A stretch of 64,000 nt of DNA from the NCBI RefSeq assembly GCF_905220365.1, contig NC_061143.1, positions 11,284,001 to 11,348,000 on the forward strand, given 5' to 3'. The notes beneath the pieces were generated by a model. That model did not search any database, had not been told where the DNA came from, and saw only the letters and a list, made by a program, of their open reading frames with translations. This stretch comes from Vanessa cardui. Lineage: Eukaryota; Arthropoda; Insecta; Lepidoptera; Nymphalidae. The position numbers and the translations under genes were made by a program. Positions 30,801-40,439 of this stretch are shown here, one piece after another. Within the stretch, counting starts at the first letter, position 1. The number at the start of each line of letters is the position of its first letter.

Positions 30801-33438
30801 TACATTATAAAACATGGAGCATACTGTCATAATGTGTATTAAGTTTTATTAAGGCTATTCAAAAGTGATTTGATTTACCAAAAACGTTTTGAGTAGCCTG
30901 AAGTTTGGAACACTGCATTGCTCTTGGATATTACCTAGGAAAGCACTTAAAACGATTGACACCAACAGTAAACATTCTCCAATCGCATCGAATAGTCTTC
31001 CAATATTTCTTATTAGTTTTGGAATCCACAGCTAAATCAATTTGCCACGAGACCCAGGAACCGGACAGTTTTAATAATAATTGTTAATAATAATTATCGA
31101 ACATTATCAGTAATATATTAGTATTACTAAACGAATTATAGTAACATTATTAACAAAGAAATTACGCAAACTTCAATAGCGATTATAATGCATGAATTGA
31201 TTTTTAGTTTTAAATTTTATGGCTCATTGTTATGGAAGGGCATTTTAAAATATTTAATTGAAGTTTAGTATGTAAATTACAAGCTTTTCAGTTTACACAC
31301 GCTACGATCGACGCAAAGTTCACGAGAAAATACGCACAAATACATACATGAGCTTTTGAAACATATTCAAATACCGACATTTATTGGTTACTTAACATTC
31401 TCCGGTATAGATTTGACACGTTAAATCTTTAAAAAATTTCGTAATGCCTAACTGAAAAATTACTAAATCAATTTACATTTACCAGACGATACATGTTTCG
31501 GAAACGGTTTCGTAAATGATAAAGATTAATTCGTAATATAAAGTAATTTGTTTTTTAAATGAATATATTTGATTACCATGAAAATAAGATATTTATTATT
31601 ACACAAATTGAACAATTTTATATATTTTTAGAGTACTAATAGTTGTCACAACTAAATAGGACAAGGAAAATTATATATAAGAAGAACTTCATCAATAAAA
31701 GATAAAAATATTCCTGATTTATGTAATTCCCTGAGTTTAAGCGCCGGTTCTTCTCAGGTCTGAGGTAATATATTCCGAACCGGTGGTACATTTTCAACAA
31801 TCAATAAGAAAATGTAAACATTTCCATTTTGAATAAAGGTTTTTGCCTTTGACTTTGAAAACATATTTGTTAATAACCTATGCTATCACACATTCGTAGA
31901 AAAGTTTTCAAACATCTATACACATTTGTTAACATATAATATTAATTGGATATCAAGTAACAACACTTACCATTGGGATCACTCTTTTTGTAGCAATTGG
32001 AGGCATCGACAAAGTTAGTTGCGGCATCATGACGAACACCAGCCTTCAGATGCAGCTGCGCCGCAGTGCAGAAAGCCTGCCCTGCTTGCGGCCACTTCTT
32101 GGCCATCTTAAAGAGATTTGCTGCTCTGAGGTAGCAGTCGACCGCTTCTTCGAGTTTGGAAGATCCTCTATCAAAAAAAACGTTGTGACGTTTAGATCAA
32201 GTTCATCAAATAATTTACTAGCTTTCCAACGCATCAATTAATGTGTGAAATTTATTAATAAATGGAACGGTTTGTTGAACCTGATTATGAAATATGCAAA
32301 CCCTGCATGAAAATTAGCAATCAGAATGACTAAACATTTTTCTCTTATATATAATGTGTAAATTACCTAATACTAATAAAGATAGCTAATACTAATAAGA
32401 AAAATTACTCTTTAATAGTGGAAAAATACTGCAAATAATATAATATATAATAGATATATGTTGTAATATAAATTGTAAAGTTTATTTTATTTTATTTTAA
32501 GTAAAGTTTCTTTTTAATTTTATTTCAAACAAATGTTCAATCCCGAGTATGTCAGACAATCCTTAGTAGCACACCTCATAAAATGAGATAGAATGATCTC
32601 TTGGTGTAGTAGAAATTGATATCTCTATCTCAATATAGGTTCATATATAGGTCATGCACCTCTAGACTTGTATGTAGATAGCCTATAAATGTGAGGGGCT
32701 GTTTTTTTTTAAAAACATTATTGTATGCATTAAATTCAATTGGCACACACAACAAGCAGCAATCCTAGATGTATATGTAATACATGTGCATTATCAAATT
32801 ATAATAAAGACTGTAATAAAAATATACAACTATATTCTGAGACTTCACTAATACAGAATTCAAATAAAGATTATAGCCATGATATTTTTGATCAAAATTT
32901 TGAAAGACTTTTTAACCTTAGTTTTAGATTTCTATAGAAAGCTACTGCAGTTGATGTCAATATAATCTTTTCTTTTATGAAGGAATCGCCAAAAGGTTTC
33001 AGTTAATCTCAAATATTACGAACTAAAGCTTTAGGTTCTAGAAAATATTATGTAGAAAATGTAACACTGATATAAAAATTTCAGTCTGTGAAAATTGAAT
33101 ATCTCGACTTTTGTACCTTGATCATTGTCGTAATTTTTTGCTTATAATCTTTTAGAACTGGAACCTGGCCTTATTATTGACTCATTTAGTATTACACTTT
33201 GATGACTTTGCAAAGTTTATACAACTTTTACAAGTGTTTCAAATTGTAAAATACGATAGTTGACTGGGTTCGTAAAACAATAAAATAGAGTATAATGATC
33301 AATAGAGGTAATATTAGCAAAATAATAGGAAACTCATTGTCCTCACCCGAATAATGAACCGAGGAACGATTTCGACGAATTTAACTTTTTCTCCGCCTCC
33401 GCAATTAACTGCATCGCTTTTTGCTCATTGTCTCCCAT
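21713..33438 (-). CDS. Alpha-SNAP (soluble NSF attachment protein), six exons, complete
   Basis: 292 aa, the usual length for insect alpha-SNAP. Exons in transcript order: 33347-33438, 31971-32167, 24700-24779, 23946-24131, 22801-22974 and 21713-21862; all GT/AG and phase-matched. The protein starts MGDNEQKAMQLIAEAEKKL. It has the hydrophobic loop FLGSLFG (25-31) that contacts membrane, then a TPR-like helical sheet (KLEEAVDCYLRAANLF, HYEQAADYF, ANKCMLKLAQYAA, EYMFRAALCHLCVDLLNAQ), and ends RLDQWYTTMLVRIKK..DNPDLR with the penultimate Leu that stimulates NSF. In the cytosol it coats the SNARE bundle and recruits NSF to pull it apart after fusion. The large introns hold SINEs, Helitron ends, LINE tails and MITEs; exon 5 has MITE and duplicated sequence at its two edges. 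No coding damage seen. Confidence 0.97.
22030..22339 (+). mobile_element. tRNA-derived SINE (family 1), full length
   Basis: Complete copy in alpha-SNAP intron 5, opposite to the gene: head GTCGAGGTGGCCCAGTGG, box B-like GCGGGCTCAAACCC, body, and tail ACAGGCTGCTGTTGTTG. Confidence 0.85.
22495..22817 (+). repeat. Tandem duplication of SINE-like DNA plus the end of alpha-SNAP exon 5
   Basis: Two units, about 22520-22639 and 22640-22817. Each has GTGAGGAAACCTGTAT, CAGAATTCT, CATTGGAGCAGCTT, a GGAGAAGGGC block and then the identical 26 nt TGTGGGTACCTTGACGAGCT...CACT. In the second unit the last 17 nt are real exon 5 with its donor; in the first they are a copy. Confidence 0.85.
22801..22974 (-). 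CDS. alpha-SNAP exon 5
   Basis: 174 nt, phase 0. Much more GC-rich than its flanks. Encodes IAKSSLDNSLLKYSAKEYMF through ECKLVK. The acceptor GCGCGTGCAG is only 11 nt from a MITE end, and its last 17 nt plus donor GTACCC are duplicated 178 bp downstream. Confidence 0.95.
22988..23330. mobile_element. MITE family A, full length, abutting alpha-SNAP exon 5 acceptor
   Basis: 343 bp between TATAGTACGACACAA and its inverted copy TTGTGTCGTACTATA. The interior includes ATTCGACGCTATTCGTCGCT. The left end is 11 nt from the intron's AG. Confidence 0.9.
23382..23585. repeat. Two-unit tandem repeat in alpha-SNAP intron 4
   Basis: Units at about 23382-23470 and 23490-23585, offset by about 108 bp. They share ATCATACCCTTA, GTTAGTAGAATTAGCCCAGT, CGTGACT, CATCTAA and GCTTTCTTTATAT. 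The remaining intron DNA to 23945 has no recognised feature. Confidence 0.8.
23946..24131 (-). CDS. alpha-SNAP exon 4
   Basis: 186 nt, phase 0 at both ends. Acceptor TTTCAG, donor GTAAGC. Encodes NIAELYETECVDIARAMQHY through KAIQIYEQ. Confidence 0.95.
24160..24470 (-). mobile_element. 300-bp SINE-like/LINE-tail repeat (family 2), diverged
   Basis: In alpha-SNAP intron 3. Blocks CTAAGATGTTATGTCCCTTG, GAACACAACAATACC and TGATGAATGGGTGGTACCTA match the copies at 36 and 50 kb in reverse. Confidence 0.65.
24700..24779 (-). CDS. alpha-SNAP exon 3
   Basis: 80 nt. Acceptor CCATTACAG, donor GTATTT. Encodes AVSCLLKAIEIYTDMGRF and then TVAAKQHQ. Separated from exon 2 by an intron of about 7.2 kb full of repeats. 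Confidence 0.95.
24780..25780. other. alpha-SNAP intron 2, left part
   Basis: AT-rich intron DNA. No exon or clearly assignable element was recognised. Confidence 0.4.
25781..26137 (+). pseudogene. LINE fragment: C-terminal coding end with 3' tail
   Basis: The frame 25884-26084 reads LPRTTTLWNQLSPAVFPNRY and then DMGTFKKRAYIFLKGRQR, the C-terminal end typical of Jockey/CR1-like LINE proteins (R-x-x-LWN-LP-x-x-VFP). The 3' UTR follows at once (TCACTTTCCATCAGGTGAGC, TGCTCGTTTGCCACCTATGC) and ends CCATAAAAAAA. The first 50 nt or so may be older repeat sequence. Its tail resembles that of the family-2 repeats. Confidence 0.8.
26626..26884 (-). mobile_element. tRNA-derived SINE (family 1), damaged head
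   Basis: Minus-strand copy in alpha-SNAP intron 2: AAGGCCTCCTCCTCCATTAA, body, then GGTTTGAGCCCGCAATCATC (box B) and the truncated head GTTAAAACGCACGCGTTG. Confidence 0.75.
27556..27662 (-). mobile_element. LINE 3' tail fragment
   Basis: GGGCAAACGAGCAGGAGGCT, CACCTGATGGAAAGTGACTA and GGGGGGCTTGTAGGTGCC are the reverse complement of the 26.0-26.1 kb LINE tail. Confidence 0.7.
27690..27835 (+). mobile_element. Jockey-like LINE 3' tail fragment
   Basis: Carries TTTCGCCGGTTCTGCTCTGG, ACCGAACCGGTGGTAGTGTT and the end TTGAATAAAGGGATTTGGG, the layout of the LINE tail at 14.1-14.26 kb. Confidence 0.65.
28071..28269 (+). mobile_element. Non-autonomous Helitron
   Basis: Starts TCTATATTAAAATTATAAAT after an A and ends ..CTAG before a T (28266-28270), the TC...CTRR ends and A/T insertion site of Helitrons. 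The interior has GTCTGTCTGTCGC, CCGCTGAACCGAAT and GGTATGATGCAAACTTAA. Confidence 0.65.
28289..28569 (+). mobile_element. Non-autonomous Helitron
   Basis: Starts TCTATACATATAATAAAATA after an A, contains GTCCGTCTGTCTGTCTG, and ends CGCACGAAGCTGTGACCGAA plus AGCTAG before a T. The end aligns with the helicase-bearing Helitron terminus at 14296. Confidence 0.65.
28875..28908. repeat. Perfect 15-bp hairpin with 4-nt loop
   Basis: CGTCATTATCTAGAT at 28875-28889, loop TATT, exact complement at 28894-28908, in alpha-SNAP intron 2. The stem contains TCTAGA and sits beside GACGTCA. Confidence 0.85.
29110..29310 (-). mobile_element. Old SINE remnant
   Basis: Weak matches to the family-1 SINE body on the minus strand (CCTCACGATATTTTCCTTCG, GAATACGATAAACAT, GGTGCTTATATTACGAATCA). 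Confidence 0.4.
29455..29757 (+). mobile_element. tRNA-derived SINE (family 1), diverged
   Basis: Head AGCCGAGATAGCCTAGTAGT, box B-like GAGTTCAAATCC, body AACATCGTGAGGAAACTTGC, and tail CCCAGCAGTGGGATATATTT plus ACAAACTGTTA. Confidence 0.75.
29773..30188. mobile_element. MITE family B
   Basis: 416 bp with ends AATAGGCTATTTGAC and GTCAAATAGCCTATT. It contains the palindrome GTCACGTGAC. It is in inverted orientation relative to the copy at 58569-58901. No coding capacity. Confidence 0.85.
30189..31970. other. alpha-SNAP intron 2, right part
   Basis: AT-rich. 30745-30800 is a short family-2 repeat fragment (TTTTTACAGCGCCAATGTAT). 31745-31860 is a Jockey-like LINE tail (GCGCCGGTTCTTCTCAGG, TTCCGAACCGGTGGTAC, TGAATAAAGGTTTTTGCC). 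A 60-codon ORF at 30905-31087 is not recognised. Confidence 0.5.
31971..32167 (-). CDS. alpha-SNAP exon 2
   Basis: 197 nt. Acceptor is a T-run ending GATAG; donor GTAAGT. Encodes GSSKLEEAVDCYLRAANLF through NCYKKSDPN, the second and third helical hairpins. Confidence 0.95.
32168..33346. other. alpha-SNAP intron 1
   Basis: AT-rich intron of about 1.2 kb. No coding segment or repeat family recognised. Confidence 0.45.
33347..33438 (-). CDS. alpha-SNAP exon 1
   Basis: 92 nt from ATG at 33438 to donor GTGAGG. Encodes the N-terminal helix and the FLGSLFG loop. Leaves phase 2; the codon is completed to Gly by exon 2. Confidence 0.95.
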
Positions 33439-34480
33439 TTTGGGGCTTTTAACACTACTAGTTACAAAAATTTAACAATTCCTTGAACGATATTAATAAT
33501 TTATTGACAAAATGTCGTCACTCCTCCCGACCGAAAAATCCCGTCGCTGTCATCGATTTGTGCAATTTGTGTTGCCATCTAAAAATGTAGGCTTAAAATT
33601 TTTACCGTTATAAGGACTGATCTACATATGCAGCTAGTCGTTGATGATATTTTTTTTTAGAAAAATGTTATGCACTCTTTGCTATAAAATAAATCATGCG
33701 ATTCATTTTCACAGTATATAAATGATACCAACAATAGGTCTGGATTGAAATATTTTGAGCGCGCATACTGAACTATACCCTGGGTGGCCACCAATTAAAA
33801 AGCAAGAAACATACCAACATTAACAAGTTAACATGTTTATTAATCTATTCTTATATATAAAGAGTTAAAAATTAATATAAAAGATTCATGAAGAGTTAAA
33901 AGATTTTGTGACATAAGTAGCCATATGGGCCACCCGATGGTAAGTTGTCACCGCCACCTTTAGACATGGCGTTGAATAAATATTAACTATTTATAATTTG
34001 TTGTATCATCAATGAACCTGTGAATATTATCTGCCTGTACTACTTACACTACAGTACACTGGTTTACGCAGTCTTCAAAACGGTCATATCAACAAAGCTA
34101 TGTATTTTAATATGGCAGAAGAATATGTAATGCGTTAATATTTATACTAATTTAAATCAATTATTCAATAACCTGAAAAATTTTTCAGTTTATTTGAAAA
34201 ATAATACGGACTACGTTACCTCTGCCGATCTCGGCAGATGATTGTGACTGTGCCTTTTCAAATGACTATGAAAGCAAAACTAATTGTGTATTTTCAATCG
34301 TTTCAAAGGTATTTTTGTGGCTTTTACTACAAGCGTATATTCCGAGATTATTAAGCCAATGATACATAGCATGGTGATAGACAAGATAGAGATTGAACGG
34401 TGCCGACGAGATTACATTAATTTAATTTTGAAGGAATAATAGTGGTAGACTCTTTGCAAACCAATAACCTATGACAACAT
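33439..34480. other. alpha-SNAP promoter region and intergenic DNA
   Basis: The 5' UTR and promoter of alpha-SNAP lie just above 33438; the patch 33510-33580 is less AT-rich (CCCGTCGCTGTCATCGATTT), but no TATA box or start element is clear. 33900-33990 is a family-2 repeat end (CATATGGGCCACCCGATGG). Confidence 0.4.
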
Positions 34481-34489
34481 AATAATAAG

Positions 34490-34640
34490 TAATTAGTACA
34501 GTACTCCTCGGCACGGCGCGTATTGTGAGGAAGTTCCTCTTGCTGGAGCCCTGACCACCGGTGGCTTGGACCCTGTTCCCGCCACTGGTTGGCCTCTGTA
34601 TTTTATATTTTTAAATATATTTAAATGTAATTATATTTGA
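34490..34640 (+). mobile_element. Possible LINE 3' end
   Basis: A GC-richer block with an open frame (STPRHGAYCEEVPLAGALTT, GGLDPVPATGWPLYF) and a short AT-rich tail, like the terminal part of a non-LTR element. The family was not identified. Confidence 0.3.
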
Positions 34641-34929
34641 ATGAAAATAAATAAAAAGAGTAATTAGTTAATTAATACAAATATTGAATTTTTAAAATGT
34701 TTTTTTGTACTAATCAGTCTAAAACATAGCTGCTAACTGCTGGACCGAAAAATATAGATGTTTGATTTAATGTAAATTGAAAGATAATTTTGAATTTACG
34801 GATCCAATAGGCTAAGCCGACATAGCAAAAAGTATATATTTTAAGGAATAAATCAGTAGTTCATTAAATATAACGATTATTTCACCAGTTTCGATGAACA
34901 TTTATTTGTAAGTTAAAGTTTCAATTAGA

Positions 34930-35850
34930 AGTCCCTTTAGTAAGACCAAGCTCTGTGATAATTGGTTGATTATAGACAAAAGCTCTGAAGGTTAGGAAAA
35001 AAGAGGATTTGACTAAAAACATAAGATAGGATGGGGGAGATCGGTAAAAATGTCTAATAACAAGGAAAGACTTATAAGGCGACTACAGAATTCGGACATT
35101 AAGTTTGAAGGGGGCCAAAGAAGGCGATGGGCAAACTATAATGATTTTACCACAAATCGGTCGTAAAAAAAACTTACGTTCATTTATAGCAGATAGTTAA
35201 CACATTTAACTGACAGATCGATTATTCTGTAGCAATTATGTCGTTTTGAATCAGTTTTTCCGAAACAGCTTGATTAATTGGATACAGACAAATAGTCTAT
35301 ATTCCAAATGATTACGAATTATTATATTTCACTACTGTATATTGAACTACTGTTTAAGAAAATAGTGGGTGACTCTAGCGGAAACTGCTCTAAAAACGAT
35401 AGAAAACAGTGACGAGTTTCGTTCAGTTAGTCATCGAACATAATGCTCTCGGGTAAAAGCAACTGTTTAAGTCTTATTCAGCGTTAAAGATATTGCAAAG
35501 TAAAGTTTAATCGCGATGTTATGTTTTGGACAGATGAAGATTTGAGAACAGTACAATTCTATCAGCATATTAAAGAATATTACAGAATTGTTTTAGAGAC
35601 AGTTTGAGGTCATGCTGTAAAGCAGTGAGCTCATGACTAAACGTTATGGGAGACTATTCCTGGCGATTCTGTGGGGAAGAATATTATTTTGATGTTTAAC
35701 AGAAATCGGCAGCAGATTATATATGAAAATGAATTACATTCGGAAAGAGCAGTTTCTGTCTGAGTAACGGAAGAACATTATCATATGTTTTGTAGATTCA
35801 GAAGGACTACAATGTTAGTAAACCCCAGAAACCATAAAAAAAATCTTTTT
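34930..35850 (+). pseudogene. Possible decayed DNA-transposon coding region
   Basis: 35.34-35.85 kb has broken plus-strand frames with transposase-like wording, for example NRDVMFWTDEDLRTVQFY after a string of stops. The family cannot be named from what remains; it may be a mariner- or pogo-like element. Confidence 0.25.
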
Positions 35851-36069
35851 TTCTATTTTGTTTTAAATGAATATGAAAAACAGATATATCACAAAAACGT
35901 GTCAACCAAAGCTAACGCAAGCTGAAAAGTATGAATTTTTATTTTGTGTTTTGGTTCTTCTTTTCATTCCTCATACATAGTGTTGCCATTTGTCTGGAAC
36001 CTGAGTTATACCTATCTACATTGAAATAACAATACCGAACGTCATATAGGCTGATGTACTGAAGCGCCA

Positions 36070-36390
36070 TACGAATTCCAGCAAGGTATAAACTACGAAG
36101 TATAAATGGCCCTTGGTGGTAGGGCTTTGCGCAAGCCCGTCTAGGTAGGTACCACCCACTCATCAGTTATTCTACCGCCAAATAACAGTACTCAGTATTG
36201 TTGTGTTCCGGTTTGAAGGGTGAGTGAGCCAGTGTAACTACAGGCACAAGGGACATAACATCTCAGTTCCCAAGGTTGGTGTACATTGACGATGTAAGGA
36301 ATAGTTAATATTTCTTACAGCGTCATTGTCTATGGGTGATGGTGACCACTTACCATCAGGTGGCCTCGTCCGCCAACCTATAACATAAAT
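36070..36390 (+). mobile_element. 300-bp SINE-like/LINE-tail repeat (family 2), near complete
   Basis: Runs from TTGGTGGTAGGGCTTTGCGC through GGTACCACCCACTCATCAGT, GTATTGTTGTGTTCCGG and GGCACAAGGGACATAACATC to CACTTACCATCAGGTGGCCT, GTCCGCCAACCTATAAC and an A-rich end. No coding capacity. Confidence 0.8.
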
Positions 36391-39300
36391 AAAATCTTCT
36401 ATATGAAAAAATACCCTTAAGTGCCAACTATTACGGTGATCGCCCTAGCGGTGTAATAATAATTATTATATAATATACACACTAAAGTTTAAATATTATG
36501 ATATTCAAAATAAACGGTTAAAATTACAGTAACCGTCATGTTTATGTTTTAAAATAACAACACTTTATATTATCTATATAAATTAGCATATTGTATGTGG
36601 AGGTTAGAAAAAAAGAGGTGGTATAAAAATAAAATTGCCAGTTTATTTTTAATTTAGTGTATTATAATACATAATTAACCGCTTCTATTACGGTCCAACA
36701 ACACACACATTTTAAGCTTTATATGGATTGTTTTCTACAAACAATAAATGATTACTTTCACTTTTATAAAAAATAAATAACATAATACCAATATTAATAA
36801 TAGTACGGAATTAATTTTGACCATTGATGTACACTTAAGTCATACAATTATATATCTTTACATATGATTTTTTTATGGAAATGGACAATTAGAAAACAAT
36901 CCATTTTTAACAAAAATATATATTTCGTATATAGGGGTATATACTTACTAACAATTATAGGAGTATATGTTGAATACCTCTTGAGTAAATGGTAACTCCA
37001 CTTAGATAATTAGACGAATAACTTTTCCAATTATCTAAGTAAAGACTATATACCGCTAAATGAATTATCATGAAGCTAAGTGCTTGTGAACTTTCTTATA
37101 ACATTTGCTCGATAATGCTAAATAACAGAAGTCTACTTTATACTATTAGTTATCTAGTATTTTTAAATAACACTTATTTTAACTACTGCACTGTTACACC
37201 CAAACATATTACTTATCAGAATACGATCGTTCTTAAATACGTCAAAATTGTAGAACAATGAAAGTTTGTTTGTTTTGTTTGTGTGTATCATAGCAACCAT
37301 AACGAGTTATTTAATCCTCATTAAAATATATTGTGTTGTCTATGGTTACTTACTTTTTTTTTAATGATCATTAAAAACCGTTTAGGAATCGTCTTCGTTC
37401 TACAATTTTAACGAATTAATTTTAGCTTCATTCTCTTATTAAAAATTTCATCTCGATTGATTGAGATCTGTATAGATTACAATATTTTTTCATGTTCGTG
37501 CCGTAATACATAGTAGGTTTCAATAGTATTGTCATTGGAACAAGAGGTAAATATATTTTAAGTAGAAAACGCTAATCTTTTACTGACATTTACTACAGAT
37601 AAAAAAATATGGGTGAATGAACGCACCTCGTCGAGGCTGACACTGGACCCGAGATTAAAACGAACACAAATAAATAAAAAACGTAAATGAAGACTTAAAT
37701 CATTTTATTTATTTTATAAATAAACTAAATTGGATATCTAAAGGCACGACAGCTAGCGTATAACAGCAAAGGATATTTACATAAAAAATAAATGATTGAA
37801 TAAAATGTACAACTTAACAATTTCCATGAGTAAAATAAAATAAAAAAAAAGAAGAATATTTCGCTCTTAAAATAATATACTACCCGAGCAAATAAAGACT
37901 GGGCTGGCGCCGCCCTCGCGCGAGATAGCGATAGTGTGCGAGAGGGAGGGGAATAGCGGCGTCATATGAGTCCCACACTTTATCTACGCGAGTATTCAAA
38001 TCGAAATTCCCTATACAACTATACAGCGAATTCCGTCTAAAACATATCAGTCGAATCCACTATAAATCACAGTATAAATTAATCATTATGGCTGAGATGT
38101 AATTATAAAACGATTCGTACGGCAAGTCTTTATTAAAACCTGATATTTTTTTTTCATAACAGCTGATACACAATTTTAATAAAATATTGCACAATAATAC
38201 TACCGAAATCTGCTTTCATACATTCAATTGCAAATGATATTATATATCATTAATTTTTATTCTAAATCAAATACTAATAATATTCATAAGTAAGCCGTAG
38301 GGAACAAAGTACTTTGACGCGTTCATTAGACATTTGAGCCGACACCGTAAAAATACAATTTTCTTAAGATATATTTTGTTGTTAAATGTCTATTAAAGGC
38401 GGCAAAGTAAACATCTACTATGTAAAAAGGTTACATATTTACACAAACTACTGTGTCTCGTACTGAGTTTGAACATAATTATTATTATCTATGCCTAATA
38501 TATTGATTATTTTATTAAACAGCTACACGTATTACATGATCAGTAAATATGTATCTTAAACAACAATTTCATTAAGCAGTAACATTAATTTGCCATTTAA
38601 AAATCACATTTCTACCATTTTTTTTACAACAACTATATTAAAGGTAAATAATAAAATTTAAATGGCAACATTGTAATAAACTACGTAGTTACGATTGAAA
38701 GCACTCATAAGACGAAAAATAATAAGGGATTAATACTTCGAAATATATGACAGTCTTATGAAAACAATAAATATCACACCAATAATATATGACTTGACTT
38801 TTTATAATCTATTATAGTTTATATATTTTTTTTCAACTATATCTTAGCAATTTTTAAGAAAATACAATTAGTTTATGCTTTAGTGGTGTTAACAGACAAT
38901 GTATTATCACGCAACTGTTTACAATAGACATATTCATTATATATAAGAGCGATTTTTATGATGATTACATAATAGCAAATAAAAACCTGGCAACACAGTA
39001 AGCACCTAGTACATATGATCGACAGCCATATTGTAAAATGTACACCCGTAATATCTAATTTCATAACAATCTAATACAGTAACTATACATAAGTTTATAC
39101 GTTACATTTAAAGATTGCCACAGATAAAAATATATATAATTCTTGGGAATAATTTTGAATCCAAGTTAATGAAAAATATATCGAAACCTGCGATATTAAT
39201 CGTTTACTATCCTAAGTATTATTTTAATGACTTTTATGTGTAGCAACCTTTCCAATTAATTCTTTTACATAATTTAAGTAAGATATAAAGGGAATAACAT

Positions 39301-40328
39301 TTCAAATATTCAATTTTAAGTGTCGACGTCTTAAGAGAGATGAAAGTTATATAATTATTTTCAAACAGACGTGTCGAATTTTATATATAAATGGCTGTAC
39401 CCTCTCGTTACGAAATCATAAATGCTGACTATGTCAAAAGGTAGGAATGAAAACTATATTATATGTTAAGACTGTAGCTAATGATACAATTTTGTACGCA
39501 CTTGGAATGTGATGTTCAGTTTATTTTTTTTTTTTTTGGTAAATAAAACATATAGCTACGCACCATTTCATAAGAATTTAATTTAACATAAAATTAATTA
39601 ATTACAGAAGTGAAATGACTATAATTGTAAAATTTCCTATTAAATTAAAGTTTAAGAAGAAAGAAAATATAAATATATATATAATATATAATTATAGAAA
39701 AAAAAACTTAAATTCAAAGCAGAACTTAAATCAATTTATTAATTTCATTTATTATCTGTTTCTTTTCAAAGAAACGCTATGATTTAATTCGTTTAAAAAA
39801 ATGTATGAATTAATTAAATATTGTATATTTTATGTGAACACCTCATAATTATGAAATTCGACATAATCTAGGTAAAAAAAATATGTAAGAACTACCTACC
39901 TGGTTCACAAGTCAGCTACGATACGATTACCGTTCAGAAACCTTCAAGTAAACCGAAACTAAGCATGTAATGTATGTACACCGCTGATACTACCTCACAC
40001 ACATTTATTACCTGTGACTATATTAAGTAAACAAAACCCCACGGAACGCTAACGCTTCAGACGAGGTTCCGTACATCGGGGGGCCGGTCGAGATTGTATT
40101 GATTAAAACGATAAAACATTACTAAACATGTTTTGAGCATAATCTATAGAAGCCGCATCATAAATAGCGTTGCAAATTTAATTTTGTGCCAATATTTATT
40201 CGAATAGTTTAATAGAAAATTTAAATGGAGATATCTCGTTAAATTTCAACAAGCTAAATATTTTACATACGATTATCAACTCAATCTCGAAGGCTATAGA
40301 ACTCAAACTCTTATAGGACACGTGACGT
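36391..40328. other. Intergenic DNA and probable long 3' UTR of lap
   Basis: AT-rich throughout. lap ends at 40329 and is transcribed leftwards, so at least the right part is probably its 3' UTR; several TTTATT strings at about 37.7 kb could be poly(A) signals. A GC-rich island at 37905-37965 (GGCTGGCGCCGCCCTCGCGC, then GTGTGCGAGAGGGAGGGG) stands out. No coding segment recognised. Confidence 0.45.
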
Positions 40329-40439
40329 TTAACTGAACTGGTTGGCGGGCTGCGGGGGGATGGCCGGCCGCATGGGGGGCATGGCTCCCATCGGCATCAT
40401 GGGGGACGAGTTCATTCCCATTACCATGGCCGGTTGTTG
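40329..40439 (-). CDS. lap terminal exon
   Basis: 111 nt including TAA. Acceptor TAAATTCCAG. Encodes QQPAMVMGMNSSPMMPMGAM through QPANQFS, a methionine- and proline-rich end typical of PICALM-like tails. Confidence 0.9.
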   Translation of the reverse strand, partial: QQPAMVMGMNSSPMMPMGAMPPMRPAIPPQPANQFS

